From NCBI GenBank assembly GCA_004352715.1, contig SCFE01000037.1, positions 1,895,259-1,959,258 on the forward strand: a stretch of DNA of 64,000 nucleotides, read 5' to 3'. Below are positions 10,851 to 22,800 of the stretch, piece after piece. Position numbers and translations under genes: made by a program. The stretch's first letter is position 1. Each line of letters begins with the position of its first letter. This stretch comes from Hofstenia miamia (Eukaryota > Xenacoelomorpha > Acoela). Below the pieces are notes generated by a model that saw only the letters and a list, made by a program, of their open reading frames with translations, did not search any database and was not told the origin of the DNA.

Positions 10851-11050
10851 TAAGTGCAAGCAAATTTGTATAACACTTTAGCGAACACCTGTAGTTACTG
10901 TAATCAAGGCATGTTAACAAATAAGCTCCAAGTAGGTCGAAAGCAATTACCAAAGACATGTCTAAAAGTTTCTAGCGGGATATGTCCAATCCAAGACAGC
11001 AAATCAGTAAAGTATTTAGGTCTGGAAATAGATCAACACTTCTGTTGATG
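10851..11050 (+). pseudogene. LINE reverse transcriptase fragment
   Basis: The short open stretch ends with SVKYLGLEIDQHFCW, the conserved KYLG block just after the RT palm in CR1/Jockey-like LINEs. It is preceded by ISSGICPIQDSK-like sequence. No catalytic residues are present. It lies immediately outside the left end of the piggyBac element. Confidence 0.6.
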
Positions 11051-11221
11051 ACTTTTGGAATCTAGTATCTAAAACAAATAAAACAATTTAACACTAGAAC
11101 GGCCAAAAATTTTACCTACCTATAACGGTCAAAATGACCGTTTCGATTTCTGAATTCAAATATAAATAAAATATATATTTTCCTATACAAACAAAAACAG
11201 CACATGTTATCAACCAGTCAC

Positions 11222-12808
11222 TCAATCACAATTTATGCATTTAATATTAACTATTTTGTCCTTCACACATTTTCCGCACGTTGGATAATGACAGTATGCA
11301 CAGCAATTATTAGTTTTGTTTGTGTGACAATGTCGACATTGTCGACGTTTATTTGATCGAGACGATTCTGGAACATCAACAACATCATTTACACTTTGTC
11401 GTGTTAGTTCTTCAATAAACTTTTTCATGAAATCTCTTCGACTTATACCTCCATCAACAACTTTCTTGAACAATATATAAGCATTAATTACCTCTAAATC
11501 AAGAATGTTGAAAAAAACGGCTAGTGGCCAACGACGTACACCTGATTTGACTGTAAGAGACCTACAGATTTGATCGAGAACATCGACACTAACTTTATTT
11601 TGATTGTAAAATAAGACTGTATTGGACTTTCGTTTTCTCGAATTTTGGACGAATCCAAATTCATGGCGAGTAGACAATACTAAAACAGATAAGTTTTTCT
11701 TCGCTTGATATATTGTTAGTAGCGCAGCACTTTTTTCATCGATGAGGAAAGTGGTGTCATATAACGGTTGATTAACAATTTTTGGAATTTCTCGCCTGCT
11801 CTTTTGAATGGTACCAGTGACTGATATACGGCTATCTAAAAGTTTTTTAGCCAATTCCAGGGATGTAAAAAAGTTATCACATGTGACATGATATCCTTTA
11901 TTTTCATAAGTTGCAAGCAGCTGCAATGTTACAAACCCACCAAGTGGTCTGCTTGATCTTTCTTCATTTTTCCCCAAATATGGGAAGCCACTTAACAAAT
12001 ATTTTGAATCATTTTCCACAGAAACCAAAATTTTATGCCGAACTTATCCGGCTTGTTCGCCATATATTGAATGAATTTACATCGACTTTTTGATGGGAAT
12101 AATTGTTCATCCACGGTCAAATTTTCATTGGGAGTATAATTTGTTTGACAATTTTCAATAAATAAGTTCCAAATCTCTGAGACCAAAGCAAATTTGTCTT
12201 CTGTAAGACGAGTTTTTCTAGTTGAACGATCGTCGAAACGTAGGTTTCTTTGAAACGATTTCTACTCATTGTTGATTTGAATAGGCTGAAACCCCATTTC
12301 TGTGACTATAAATCGTCAATGGGAACATTTTTTGCACCCATAAGTCCTATTGCATACAATAATCCAATAAAACATTCTAGTTCTTCTAATTTTACATTCC
12401 ATTCATCATTTGTCTCTTGCCATCTGCATTGGTACATTTTTGAATCAGCTTAAGCATTGGTTCAGTGACAAATAAAGAAAGCGAATCCAAAGCCGATTCA
12501 CTGCTGGTTATGCGTCTTTTTGCAGTCACAGAAAGTCCTGCTCGAGCTGTAAAGGCATTGACTTGCTTTGCTGGACCACGACGGTTAGAATTATTGCCAT
12601 TTTGCTTTGTCCAAATTGTCCCATTGGGTGAATGGAGCTCTGAAACATTTTCATCACTTTCCTCATTGCTTGAATCTTCATCACTACTGTCGGATATGTT
12701 TTCATCACTATCATTATCGTCACTTAATTCCAGCTCACTATCACCGGAATCATCATCATCAATATGAGTTAGCGCCTGCAGTGCATTAAAAATGTTTCTC
12801 CTTTCCAT
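11222..12808 (-). pseudogene. piggyBac transposase, nearly full length but broken
   Basis: Starts MERRNIFNALQALTHIDDDD with a long Asp/Ser acidic N-terminus, as in piggyBac-derived proteins. The DDD catalytic core is readable: NLTVDEQLFPSKSRCKFIQY (first Asp), HVTCDNFFTSLELAKKLLD (second Asp) and NKVSVDVLDQICRSL (third Asp). The C-terminus is a cysteine-rich zinc-binding tail (CRHCHTNKTNNCCAYCHYP, then CGKCVKDK...CINC). Breaks are a frameshift near 12395, a TAG in place of the Trp codon in DDLWSQKWG (~12312), a shift near 12245 and another near 12010. Cut-and-paste transposition at TTAA is the family activity. This copy cannot encode it, although the last 268 codons are uninterrupted. Confidence 0.9.
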
Positions 12809-12879
12809 TAATTCAAAGTGACTAAAAGTATATAAAACCCGTTTGTATACTTAATTATATGCCGTTGAAAGTGTTAAGG

Positions 12880-13200
12880 ATATGGTTCAATGCACAATGC
12901 AGTAATGATGCATATGGTTCAATGCAANCACTTTTTTCATCGATGAGGAAAGTGGTGTCATATAACGGTTGATTAACCATTTTTGGAATTTCTCGCCTGC
13001 TCTTTCGAATGGTACCAGTGACTGATATACGCTCTCTAAAAGTTTTTTAGCCAATTCCAGAGATTTAGAAAAGTTATCACATGTGACTTGATAACCTTTA
13101 TTTTTATAAGGTTTTATATGGTTCAATGCACAATATGGTAATAATATATATGGTTCAATGCACAATGCAGTAATAATGCATATGGTTCAATGCACAATGA
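12880..13200. repeat. ~32-bp minisatellite interrupted by a stray piggyBac piece
   Basis: Units of the form ATATGGTTCAATGCACAATG, then CAGTAATAATGC, start near 12883, 12914, 13118, 13149 and 13181. Between the second and third lies 12929-13110, nearly identical to the transposase interior at 11728-11905. That piece begins one base after a single N at 12928, so the arrangement may be a scaffolding or gap-filling artefact. Confidence 0.75.
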
Positions 13201-13638
13201 ACTACAAAACGTCGTTGCCATGTTATGGTTGACATATAATGTAATTGAAAAAGTCAAGAGACACTAGATATATTGTTTGTCATAAGTTGTATCAAATTTA
13301 ATGTACCCTCAATTAGCTTCAGTTTTGATAGTACATCATAGACGGTCATTTTGACCGTTTGGCCGTTATAGGTATATGCATCATTTTCCACTAAATGTCC
13401 AGGAGTTTTTGAAAGGAATTTACCATGCTTATAATTCATGACTACACAAAAAATATTTCAAGAATTAAGCCTCATAAATGAATTTGTTTTTAAAGGATAA
13501 TAAAATTAATAATTTCAAATGGTCAAAATGACTGTTTGGCCGTTCTAGTGTTGAAAGGTACCTATATCAAATAAAGAAACATATCTTGTTTGAAAATGTG
13601 TATTTTAAAGTTTAAAATGAAATATCATGATTAAATAA

Positions 13639-14085
13639 TTACTGTCGTTTACATACAACACAGTAAATAAAGTCATATATATTACCATAACATATGTGTG
13701 TATATATATATATATAAATTTCTCTAGCATACTTTTTGCCTCTTTGACCTTTTAAGCTCTGACACGTTATCTTTATGCACAGAATCATTATCAAGTTCTT
13801 TTCTATCATTATCAAGTTCTTTTCTATCATTAAAAAGGAATAGATTACAGCAATAGAGGCATTTTTAAATCCCCACTGACAGTGATCGCATGTAAAATTG
13901 ACTGCTGGAGCACATTGTTGCAATATTTGTGAGCAAATTCCTCGAACGTTTAGTATATTATTGTTATGGATAAATTCTGATACATAGTTCAATGCAGCAA
14001 AGCAGTTGCTGACAAAACATTCTAATGTCGGCAAAGGCACAGCTAATCTTCCTCTTGATAAGGACTTCTGCAGTGTATCCTGCAA
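13639..14085 (-). CDS. Uncharacterised 148-codon ORF
   Basis: The frame reads MQDTLQKSLSRGRLAVPLPT, then a Cys-containing region (ECFVSNCFAAL; FTCDHCQWGFKNAS), an exact duplication of MIEKNLI, and a Tyr/Ile run encoded by a (TA)n tract. The first ~90 residues look like real protein and recall C-terminal parts of transposon-encoded proteins, but I cannot name the family. The tail after KGQRGKKYARE is microsatellite-encoded. A decayed transposon fragment is more likely than a host gene. Confidence 0.25.
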   Translation of the reverse strand: MQDTLQKSLSRGRLAVPLPTLECFVSNCFAALNYVSEFIHNNNILNVRGICSQILQQCAPAVNFTCDHCQWGFKNASIAVIYSFLMIEKNLIMIEKNLIMILCIKITCQSLKGQRGKKYAREIYIYIYTHICYGNIYDFIYCVVCKRQ

Positions 14086-14230
14086 TGGAGATTAAGCTTC
14101 ACGACTGTCATGTAAAATGCTATCTTAAATTTCAACAGAATGAGTGTCCAAATCCTGTGATAGTATATTGTCGTCGAATGAATGCGTCTTAGGACGCAGG
14201 TCTTCTTTCTAAAAATCTATATCTTCAATN

Positions 14231-14625
14231 TTTTGGAATTTCTCGCCTGCTCTTTTGAATGGTACCAGTGACTGATATACGGCTATCTAAAAGTTTTTTA
14301 GCCAATTCCAGGGATGTAAAAAAGTTATCACATGTGACATGATATCCTTTATTTTCATAAGTTGCAAGCAGCTGCAACGTTACAAACTCTCCAAGTGGTC
14401 TGCTTGATCTTTCTTCATTTTTCCCCAAATATGGGAACCATTTAACAAATATTTTGAATCATTTTCCACAAGAAACCAACATTTTATGCCGAACTTATCC
14501 GGCTTGTTCGCCGTATATTGAGTGAATTCACATCGTTTTTTTGTTGGGAATAATTGTTCATCCACGATCAAATTTTCATTCGGAGTATAATTTGTTTGAC
14601 AATTTTCAATAAATAAGTTCCTTTA
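14231..14625 (-). pseudogene. piggyBac transposase fragment (third copy)
   Basis: This segment closely matches 11785-12170, including KPDKFGIKCWFLVENDSKYL, CDNFFTSLELAKKLLDSRIS and SRREIPK. It starts immediately after a single N at 14230 and ends abruptly at 14625, with no inverted repeat on either side. It retains the first-Asp (VDEQLF) and second-Asp (CDNFF) regions with a frameshift between. The N border suggests that repeat reads were misplaced during assembly, or a truncated copy at a contig join. Confidence 0.8.
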
Positions 14626-16165
14626 AGCAATATTAAGACTGTTGAACATGAGCGGATCAATAGATTGTTTAACTGGTCCATTTGTGTTATGATTTCCATT
14701 AGTAAACATTAAATTAGTAAGAAAATGCCAATATTGTCATTGCTTCGGCCAGTTACTATTACCAAATCAACAGTCTAGCACACACTAACCAAGATATATA
14801 AAATATAATCACCGGCCAAATAAGTGCATAAACAGTATTCATCCAAGAAACAAATACTGGGAGAATTTTTTCAAAACAAAATATTGCAAACAATTTTCCC
14901 ATTGATATAAGGAAAGACAACATTATAAATGAATTTAAACTATTTAAACAAATTTATTAGCTAAAGCGTGAATACTAGTTTTAATGAATTTTAATTGGAA
15001 AAATCTGCGCATTTTCATTTATTTGTTGTAGTTTAGTTTGCAGTATATGCATACTTTTGTGATGTACAATTAAGAAATATACATATTTACAAATTGTACA
15101 TATGCATGGAACAAACAAAATTCAGGTATTGAAGATTATCATTCTAGTTTAGTTACGGTTACAAATTTGAATCTCTGAAAATTATTATACATTGCGTTTT
15201 GTGCACTTAGTTTTTCTATCTCAATAAACTACATTAGTTTTGTTGTACAGTCAAACGTAAGTTGTGTACACCATTAGAATAGTGTAATACTCAAATATTT
15301 CGCCAATTACATTTTTAGTGAAATGACCCTTGATTTTATTCAATATAGGGTAGCTCAAAATAGCATAATACTCACTATTGGGAAGTCAATATAAGTATAT
15401 TCATAAACCATGTACTGCAAAAACATTCAAAATTGCACACTGAAAAAATTTGTGACTTAATTTGTAAACTTTAACGAGTTTATTGTAAAATTTGTCAACC
15501 ATATGCATTAAAATAATGTAACTTAAATTGTGTGACCATTTTCCTAAGAATTTCTATGTGTTATTGAAAAAGCGTTTGTTGGAAACAGCATTTGAGAAGT
15601 ATTTAGTGAAAACTACAAAAACTGCTTTCAGAAAGGAGAATTTTTGGTTAGCAAAGGCGAAATCTTGAAAGAATTGATGATGCATGTGATAATTGTAACT
15701 TAGAAAATGGTAAATTGATTATTGAAGGAAATGAGAAATTAAAGATAATATGAATGAAATTCTTGATAACTTTAGCGAAACTATTGCAATAATTGCATAA
15801 AACTCTTTAAAACAGCATTCCATTTTCGACCATATTTCATCTCAATAAAGTTCATTTAAATACATTTTGGATTTTTGGTGTTTGAAATAAGATAGTAATC
15901 AAAATAGGGCACTTGGTGTTACGGTACAGAATTGTGCTAAAATGAAGTTAGATGATGTATAAATTAAATTGGACAGAGGCATGGTATCAATAATGCAACT
16001 CTTGAATATGGTAACTCACAAATTTTAGTTGCTAAATTGAAACTTGCAATGATTGATGAACAAAGTGACTTCTGCAGAGACAAAAGACCATCTAAATTGC
16101 TTATAAAATAACTTAATAGCAACTTCACAAAGAAATTGTGTATTTTAAATAACTGCTTCTCTAAA
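14626..16165. other. No gene seen
   Basis: Long AT-rich stretch without convincing frames or recognisable repeats. Confidence 0.5.
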
Positions 16166-16169
16166 ACAA

Positions 16170-16428
16170 AATGAACGCTTCATCTCCTGGACCCAAAAGA
16201 AACACCTTCATTGATAACTATCACATCATCACGAAATCTTGGCTTCTACTTAAAGATGAATTTCGAGATGCTATAATTTTTCAATAATGCAATTATCACG
16301 AACATGTGAGTGTTGTGCTTCAAATAGTATTGATATGTAAATTTGGATTCTTCATTATCATGAGACTTAGAAACTGAATTATTATCTAGCTTGCAAGGAT
16401 ATTCTAGAGCTTTTATTAATATAACTTA
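16170..16428 (+). pseudogene. Fragment of retroelement C-terminal domain (same family as 60431-61250)
   Basis: Readable patches are KRNTFIDNYHIITKSWLLLK, then DEFRDAI, VLICKFGFFIIMRLRN and an Ile-rich tail. It aligns at DNA level with 60560-60840 (shared phrases such as GAATCTTGGCTTTTACTTA-like sequence, TATTGATATGTAAA and TAGAAACTGAATTATTATCTA). The pattern SW-LL-DEFRDAI...C-GG---RH----LE resembles the zinc-binding and nuclease-like C-terminal region of a reverse transcriptase family widespread in animal genomes. The copy stops at 16428, where a different LINE begins. Confidence 0.55.
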
Positions 16429-16429
16429 T

Positions 16430-17890
16430 TGAAGAAGAAAAAAATTCAACCTATAGCCTCGCCTTTCTTTTTCAGATTCGTGACTAAGTTTGAAATTATC
16501 AAATCTATTCAATCTTTAAAATACAAATCTAGTGCTCCTTCCACTATTCCAACTTGGTCTTTAAAAATTGCTGAGACACTTTCATACATTATAAACATGT
16601 GCATTAGACATTCCACTTTTCCTGATCAATTAAAATTATCAAATATTACTCCATTATTTAAAAAAAATTACCCAAAGATTGTTTAAACTATAGACCGATT
16701 TCTGTTACTTCGCTAATTAGTAAGATTTTTAAAAGACTTCTTTTCAATCAAATTAACGAACAATTTTGTAAACATAATCTGTACGCTCAAAATCAATATA
16801 GTTTTCTTAAATATATTTCTACAAATGATGCCTTGTTAACAGCTACCGAAAATTGGAGAAATTGCATAAATATAGATTAGTATTCAGCAGTTGCATGCCT
16901 AGATTTATCAAAAGCATTTGATTCTATCGACCACAACATATTAAATAAAAAAATAAAAATTCTGGGCTTCTCAGACAAAAGTGCAGACCTAATAAGCAGC
17001 TATCTCTATAATCCTAAACAAAGAGTTAAACTAAATGGAATTTTCTCTGACTGGATTTTTATTAAAAATGGTGTTCCACCAGGAACAATTTTGGGACGGT
17101 TACTATTCAATATATATGTAAATGATTTGAGCAATCATACCACATGTAATGTTATACAATATGCTGATGATACTATGCTATTTAGTTCACATAAGTCTCG
17201 TTAAATTGCTATTAAAGTTTCTCGAAGAAAATTGCACTTTTCTTGCACAAAACTCAATTTTGCTTAATTAGACCTAAATCTAACAATAATTCCACAAATA
17301 ATTCACAATTTAAATTGAAATTTAATGACACATACATAGAACAAGATATTTCTTTTAAATATTTAGGTATCATTTTTGATTCTCAACTTAATTTTACAAA
17401 AGAAATAATTAGTGTTAAGAAAATGGCTATTTAAATTAAAGCTCTTAGCAATGTATCACAACAGTTTCCTACCACAGCAAAAATGCAATTAATTCACACA
17501 TTAATACTAAGTCACTTAAAATATAGAAACATACTGTATAGCGACATAAATCAACAACTTTTGAATAAATAAAATGGGCTATAGAAATAGCAGTTAATCA
17601 TATGTATAACAGAAATCAAGAAATTAACAAGAACTTTTCTAAATAAGCAATGCATTACTTATATAAACATTAACTACTTTCTTTAAAATATTTAATATTG
17701 TTCTATACCACAAATCCAACTTTCTATCGTCTAAAATATTGCTTAGACATAATAATCTAAAAATTAAGCCTCTTCCATGTAACAAAAAAATAATGAAAAA
17801 TTCATTTCTCAACACATCAATAATTGTATGGAATACTTTACCTAAATCTGTAAAATATAAGTTAAGAGTATTCAAAAACGAAATTAACAT
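16430..17890 (+). pseudogene. CR1-like LINE reverse transcriptase, decayed
   Basis: Plus strand, 5'-truncated: IIKSIQSLKYKSSAPSTIPT, then NYRPISVTSLISKIFKRLLF (RT fingers), ACLDLSKAFDSIDHNILNKK (palm, first Asp), GVPPGTILG and IQYADDTMLF, where YADD (17160-17171) holds the two catalytic Asp residues. KYLGIIFDSQLNF follows, and then the thumb. Stops and frameshifts are scattered (for example near 16680, 16880 and 17204). The order of motifs and their spacing are normal. Inactive. Confidence 0.85.
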
Positions 17891-18600
17891 TGCGTGACAC
17901 CATCAAGGGTATTTTGCTTATTTTGAAACTGAATTTGATTCGCTAAAGTGCTATAATTTTAACCAATAATAAAACTCGTTCCAAACTTTCTGATGATGTA
18001 TTAGATTCTTCATTTGTCAAATTGATGGCTCCTATACAGCCCCAAATGTCTTTTGGAGTAAAAATGGATGAAATATTCTAAAAAACAATTAATTGAAATA
18101 TTACAACATCTAAATATCTAATGATGGAAAAACTAATACAACTTCTACGTTAAAATACAACTGTCAAGCAAATAGTTTTAAATGTTAAAATATGCAAACA
18201 TAATATATATTCACGAGAGTAGAAGAGGATTAAATAATCCATGTAAGTCAACAGACCGTTAAAAAACACAGACTTATGCAATCTTAGGCCCATTTTGTAT
18301 TGAAATAGCAATGTGGCCATAACTACGTCAAATGAATTGCGGAAAAAACGTTTGAGGGTTCAAAATAATCGTTATCGATTAATCTATGCGTTTTTATACT
18401 CGAAATACCCAAGTTTTTTTCTACCCTAGTTGGTGTCGCGAACTGTTAATTAAAAGATATTATTATTCAATTTAACGTTGATTAGAGTAATTTGTGCTGA
18501 CATATATGTAATCATCTTTGGTGTTAAGACTTCGTTGCATTGATCTTATGTATATAGTTTCATTTACTTTTAAAGTTTTGGGGATGGTTGATCTTAAAAT
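17891..18600. other. No gene seen
   Basis: AT-rich spacer. No motif stands out. Confidence 0.5.
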
Positions 18601-18614
18601 TTTGATGTCATAAT

Positions 18615-18851
18615 TTAATCCCCATTTTTTTGGTGTTCTGATATGGTTGACTTAGTTTTGTTTTCTTTTATTCTTCTGTTTAGTTGTTTGCTACTATATC
18701 CAATATAGTCCTCACCACAGGTGCAATTGATTTTATAGATAACATTGGACTTATTGGATATCTTTGTCATTGATTTTAATTCTAGGTTTTGACTAAACTT
18801 TCGCATTGTATAAACAAATCCTACATTTCTTTTACATAATTTATTCTTCAT
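18615..18851 (-). pseudogene. Penelope-like element: GIY-YIG endonuclease fragment
   Basis: The peptide KSNVIYKINCTCGEDYIGYS, then SKQLNRRIKENK, matches the GIY-YIG nuclease at the C-terminus of Penelope-like retroelements: the VIYKI and YIG strands, the adjacent Arg, and the upstream Cys-x-Cys insert. Only ~80 codons remain and no reverse transcriptase is attached. The strand and sequence type are the same as the larger copy at 39826-40981. Confidence 0.75.
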
Positions 18852-18989
18852 ATTTGATTGATCATATCTGTTGGGTGCTTACCTCTACATTCAATTTTAA
18901 AATAAGTGTTCAAAATTATTCGAATATTGTCCTTTATATATTTGGAATCAGCATAAAAATCTGTATTTAAAAATTAAAAAAAAATTAAT

Positions 18990-19200
18990 TTTTAACCAGT
19001 CCCAGATTCTTCAAGAACGGCTTTTCAGCTCGCATAGTGAAAACAGAGGCCGCGGCGTTGTTGTATGGACAAAAGAAACAGTAGGTAATTTTAACGTTAT
19101 AACACCTAAAAAATTGATACCCAGTGATATTGAATATGTAGCAATTGATTACTGTGACATGTACTTGTTAAGCAATGTTAGTTGCTTTCTATACTCCCTC
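18990..19200 (+). pseudogene. LINE endonuclease fragment
   Basis: Plus-strand frame with SENRGRGVVVWTKETVGNFN, then IPSDIEYVAIDY. This is the middle of an apurinic-type endonuclease domain (the G(R)GV---- block preceding the E-- VE/AI block) of a CR1/L2-like LINE. It is very short, lacks catalytic motifs and stops at a TAA near 19200. Confidence 0.55.
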
Positions 19201-22149
19201 TAAATTTCTTGAAAAACACGTTTTTGCCCATTCCTCTGTCAATATTGCAGTTATCAACATGAAATTTTGCAGGCTTATAGAGCTCCGCAAGCTAAATATT
19301 GTAAGAATTTTATAAGTCGGAACATGTCAAAATTGCGCCCTCTAGCGGGGAAATAATTTTTTGCTGTCATTAATGATATTTGGAGAGAGCTCACGCAAAA
19401 AATAGAATTTTAAAATTAAAGGTTTTTTATATTCCCAACTTTAGACATTTATATAAATTTTTTAATAAGCCTAAATTTTTAAATTTTTTTACCATTAATT
19501 TGAAAAAAAACTTTTTTTGAAAATTTTTTTTCGTTTTTTCACACTAGTGATCTAAATTTGGATCAGCATTGTTTGAAATTTCAAGACAAAAATTTCACAC
19601 AATCATAATTTTTTTTTTAAAAAATTTATTTTGAAAACCCGGGTTGGCCTTTAAATATTATACCTTAACTTTAGCAGTCTATAGCAACAAAATTTTTTAA
19701 GATATCACAGCTCCATTTGAATTTTTAAGTAGGAAAATTCACTGAAAAAAATTTGTTTCTCAGCATGTTTAGCTCTAAGATCAATATTGGCTGAGCTAAG
19801 CTGGCCAGAGCTGGGCAAATTTTTCAGAAAAGATATTTTCTTTAATAACTTTTGATATAATGAAGCTAAGAATAAGATTTTTACAACAAAATGCGCAGTT
19901 TTGAAAGGAGATTCTAATTTTTGTGGTCCTGTCCTAAAACTGAGTTTCAAAAATTTTAACTAAAAAAACGTTTTTCTCAAAATTAAAAATTCAAAAATTG
20001 GAAATGTTTACTTTGAGATATTTGCAGTAATGCAAGAAATAACATTCAAAAACAATTTTCCCAAAATTCGCTGTCAATCTTCCATAATGGGAAATTTTCT
20101 CTTTTAGATATGAATATTATAGGATGGGTTAGTAATTTTTTAAAAATTATAGCGATTTTTTTAAAAAAACTGTGAATATTTCTGCATTTACTTTTTAATA
20201 TTATTAAACTTCAAAACTTTGTTTAAAAAAATTACACTTCACATTAAGACACCCCCATAAACTTGCTAAAAATCGGTGTTTTTTAAATATATATTGTGGA
20301 TGATGAAAATGGATATTATGGATAAACCTTGAAAATTCATTTACATTTTACTCTATTTTATTGATATCTGTGATCCATTCTGTCAATTTCTTTGAGATTT
20401 TGCCATGGTTATTAAATATACTGGGATTTCTGGATTTTTTATAATATAAATTTTTCGGAGCATTGACTACTACTTCTCAGTAAAGATTGATGTTTCTACA
20501 TTGATTAAAGACTGGCAAATGTGTTTCTGGCATTGGATTTCTAGATTGAGAAGCCCTTTCACTGTCATTCAATGAATTAAATGTGAAAACTCAAATTTGC
20601 AAGATTTCTTCCAAATTGCTATTTCAATACTTTTTTAATTGAAAAAATAAATTAATATTTGGATTCTTCATCTTAGAATTTAGGTGGAAATGTGTTTTTT
20701 CACTTGCTAAGCTGATTTGTGAGCTATCAATTTTAATTTTTACTTAATGTGACAGTACGTGGAAGCTGGTGTAAGGAAATTCATTTTTTTAAGGCCTTCA
20801 TAAGTTGATTTTTTTATCAAACTGCAGTTTATACGGATTTTCAAACCTTCTGAATCTATTCACACTGTTATATTTTTTATTTGATCAATGCTTTGTTCAC
20901 AATTTAATGAAATAATATGGTTGAAATTTGAAAAAACAGTAATTTTTTAGATATATTTATAAATCACTATTTCAATATTGTTTTAATTGAGAAAATGAAT
21001 TGATATTTGGATTGTAGGGGTTTAAAATTAGTTATAAATATGTTAAGAGGGACTTTTATATTTTCATTTACTTCTATTGGAAATTTATGGATGGAGGAAA
21101 TGGTGGAGTTGAGAGCAGATGGACCTGACAGTGAAAAAAGATTTCCTCTTCTTAAATAGGAAGCATATTATTTTATAAAGATAGTATGGTTTTTAATTTC
21201 CAGGAATTTATTTAAAAGCAAATACATTCATTGCTAAACTTTATGATAGTTTTCATTATTAACAATTTTAGCAATTATTTGCACAGGTTAGTTATCTTAA
21301 AAGTTTGTTTGTTTCTTTGCGTTTACAAGTTATTGCCTGTTTGCTTTAAATACAATATTAGTGTTTTTCATTTCTTTCCATATTCAAATATTATGCAAGT
21401 GCATTCAACCCAAAATATGCAGGCTATTATATTTTGGGCTTCATTTTTATTTTGAAGTAAATTATCAAAATCTAGTGTACAAATATATAATATTTTTTAA
21501 TCTCTTTTTTATGAATTTCATACCATTTCAAAATTAGTTTAATGCAAATACATTTTACTTAAAAAGTTTTTCTACAACCCTACATAATATATCCATAAAT
21601 GCAATTACTAGCACACTTAGAATCAGTTTTTGAAGTATTTCATTTGTAAGGCCCATATTTTTTCAGTGAACATTTTCTTTATAAGTCTATAATATTTAAT
21701 ACAAAACATAAATGAAAGAACATATAGTTTTTCAATTCAATATTCTTATTCAATGAATAAAGTGAGCAATTGTGAAATTTATGCCACATTCAATACTTTG
21801 TGAAACTTTTTTATAATACAACTAAGAAAGCAACTAACATTGCTATTTTAGCTATGAAGCTAAAAAGATATATAATTGATTGCAATACATGCTGCAGTAC
21901 AAAACTGAAATAAAAGTGTATAGTTTTTTCAATTCAATAAATTTTCTCAATAGGAAAAAGGCTCAAAGGGCGAGCAAAGTGACCCTTTTGAGCGTGGTTT
22001 TTAAATCACATAAACCTCTTGATCACCAATTCACACAATGCACCAATGCCACCTCTAAAACTTGTTCCTAATTTGTATATACATGCCTCCTAATTTAATG
22101 AAAGAGCGCAATGAAGAAATATGTTGGTTTATTGTAATAATAATAATAA
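19201..22149. other. No gene seen; AT-rich, partial internal duplication
   Basis: Low-GC sequence. Two related stretches (about 20620-20665 and 20965-21012, both with ATTTCAATA---TTTTAATTGA then AATTGATATTTGGATT-like sequence) suggest an old direct duplication about 345 bp apart. A GC-rich 14-mer at 19335-19348 is treated separately. Confidence 0.45.
19335..19348 (-). promoter_or_regulatory. CTCF-like consensus match
   Basis: The minus strand reads CCGCTAGAGGGCGC. It fits the recalled CTCF core CCASYAGRKGGCRS at every position but the third. It stands out as a GC-rich island in ~70% or higher AT sequence. A match this short inside a possible repeat does not prove binding. Confidence 0.2.
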
Positions 22150-22800
22150 GTAAGTAAGTGATAGGTGTAGGCTATGTAAGAAAGAGGCGGAGACAGTAGA
22201 TCATCTGATAGCAGAGTGTGAGAAGTTGGCACAGAATGAGTATAATTTAAGGCATAACAAAGTGGGACGAATGGTACACTGGAGCGTGAGCAGGCAGCAT
22301 GGGTTAGAAGCAGGAGACAAGTGGTATGAGCACAAGCCGCAGGGAGTCATAGAGAATGATAAGGTTAAGATACTATGGGACTTCAACATCCAGACAAGCA
22401 AGGTAATAGAAGTATGGAGACCAGACATAGTATGGTAGACAAAGTGAAAAGATTATGAACAGTGATAGACATTGCAGTACCAAAGGACAGGAATGTAGAA
22501 AGCAAGGAGAAAGACATGATAGACAAGTACAGGGAGTTGGCAGAGGTAATAGAAAGGCTGTGGAAGTTAAAGAAAGTTGAAGTAGTCCCAGTAGTTGTAG
22601 GAGCAGTGAGTAAGAAGCATAAGATGCTTGGAGGAGATGGGAGTACCAAAGTGGAGAGGAGCAGTAGCACAGATGGTGGCATTGTTAGGAACAGCTAGAG
22701 TTCTGAGGAAAACTCCCTGAGAACTGGTGAGTTCCCCGAGCTGAGAGAGATACCAGTATGAAGCTGTAAGAAGCAACAATAACAATAATAATAATATTTA
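22150..22800 (+). pseudogene. Non-LTR retrotransposon C-terminus with Cys/His finger and RPD nuclease-like motif
   Basis: The plus strand reads CRLCKKEAETVDHLIAECEK (C-x2-C ... H-x4-C finger), then GRMVHWSVSRQHGLEAGDKW, KILWDFNIQTSKVIEVWRPD, and after a frameshift IDIAVPKDRNVESKEKDMID and VVPVVVGA. The RPD...IDIAVP spacing resembles the PD-(D/E)xK restriction-like nuclease at the C-terminus of site-specific LINEs, recalled from that class. The tail at 22765-22795 is (AACAATAAT)n-like, a normal LINE 3' end. 5'-truncated, with two or more shifts. The sequence is notably purine- and GC-richer than its surroundings. Confidence 0.7.

Larger units (their letters stand above)
11092..13550 (-). mobile_element. 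piggyBac-type DNA transposon (2.46 kb)
   Basis: Both ends carry the inverted repeat CACTAGAACGGCCAAA. The left flank is TTAA (11088-11091), the piggyBac target. The right flank is TTGA (13551-13554), a one-base change. A second subterminal motif, ATAACGGTCAAAATGACCGT at 11131, recurs near the right end at 13341 and 13521. The transposase is on the minus strand. The 5' portion contains a minisatellite and a displaced transposase piece next to a single N, so part of the right half may be mis-assembled. Confidence 0.85.

Noticed and set aside
12465-12789. Ser-rich plus-strand ORFs opposite the piggyBac N-terminus
   Set aside because: The Ser repeats are the complement of the acidic Asp/Ser-coding stretch of the transposase.
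22201-22785. Minus-strand ORFs of 72-99 codons
   Set aside because: Shadows of the plus-strand LINE C-terminus, which has a Cys/His finger and RPD motif.
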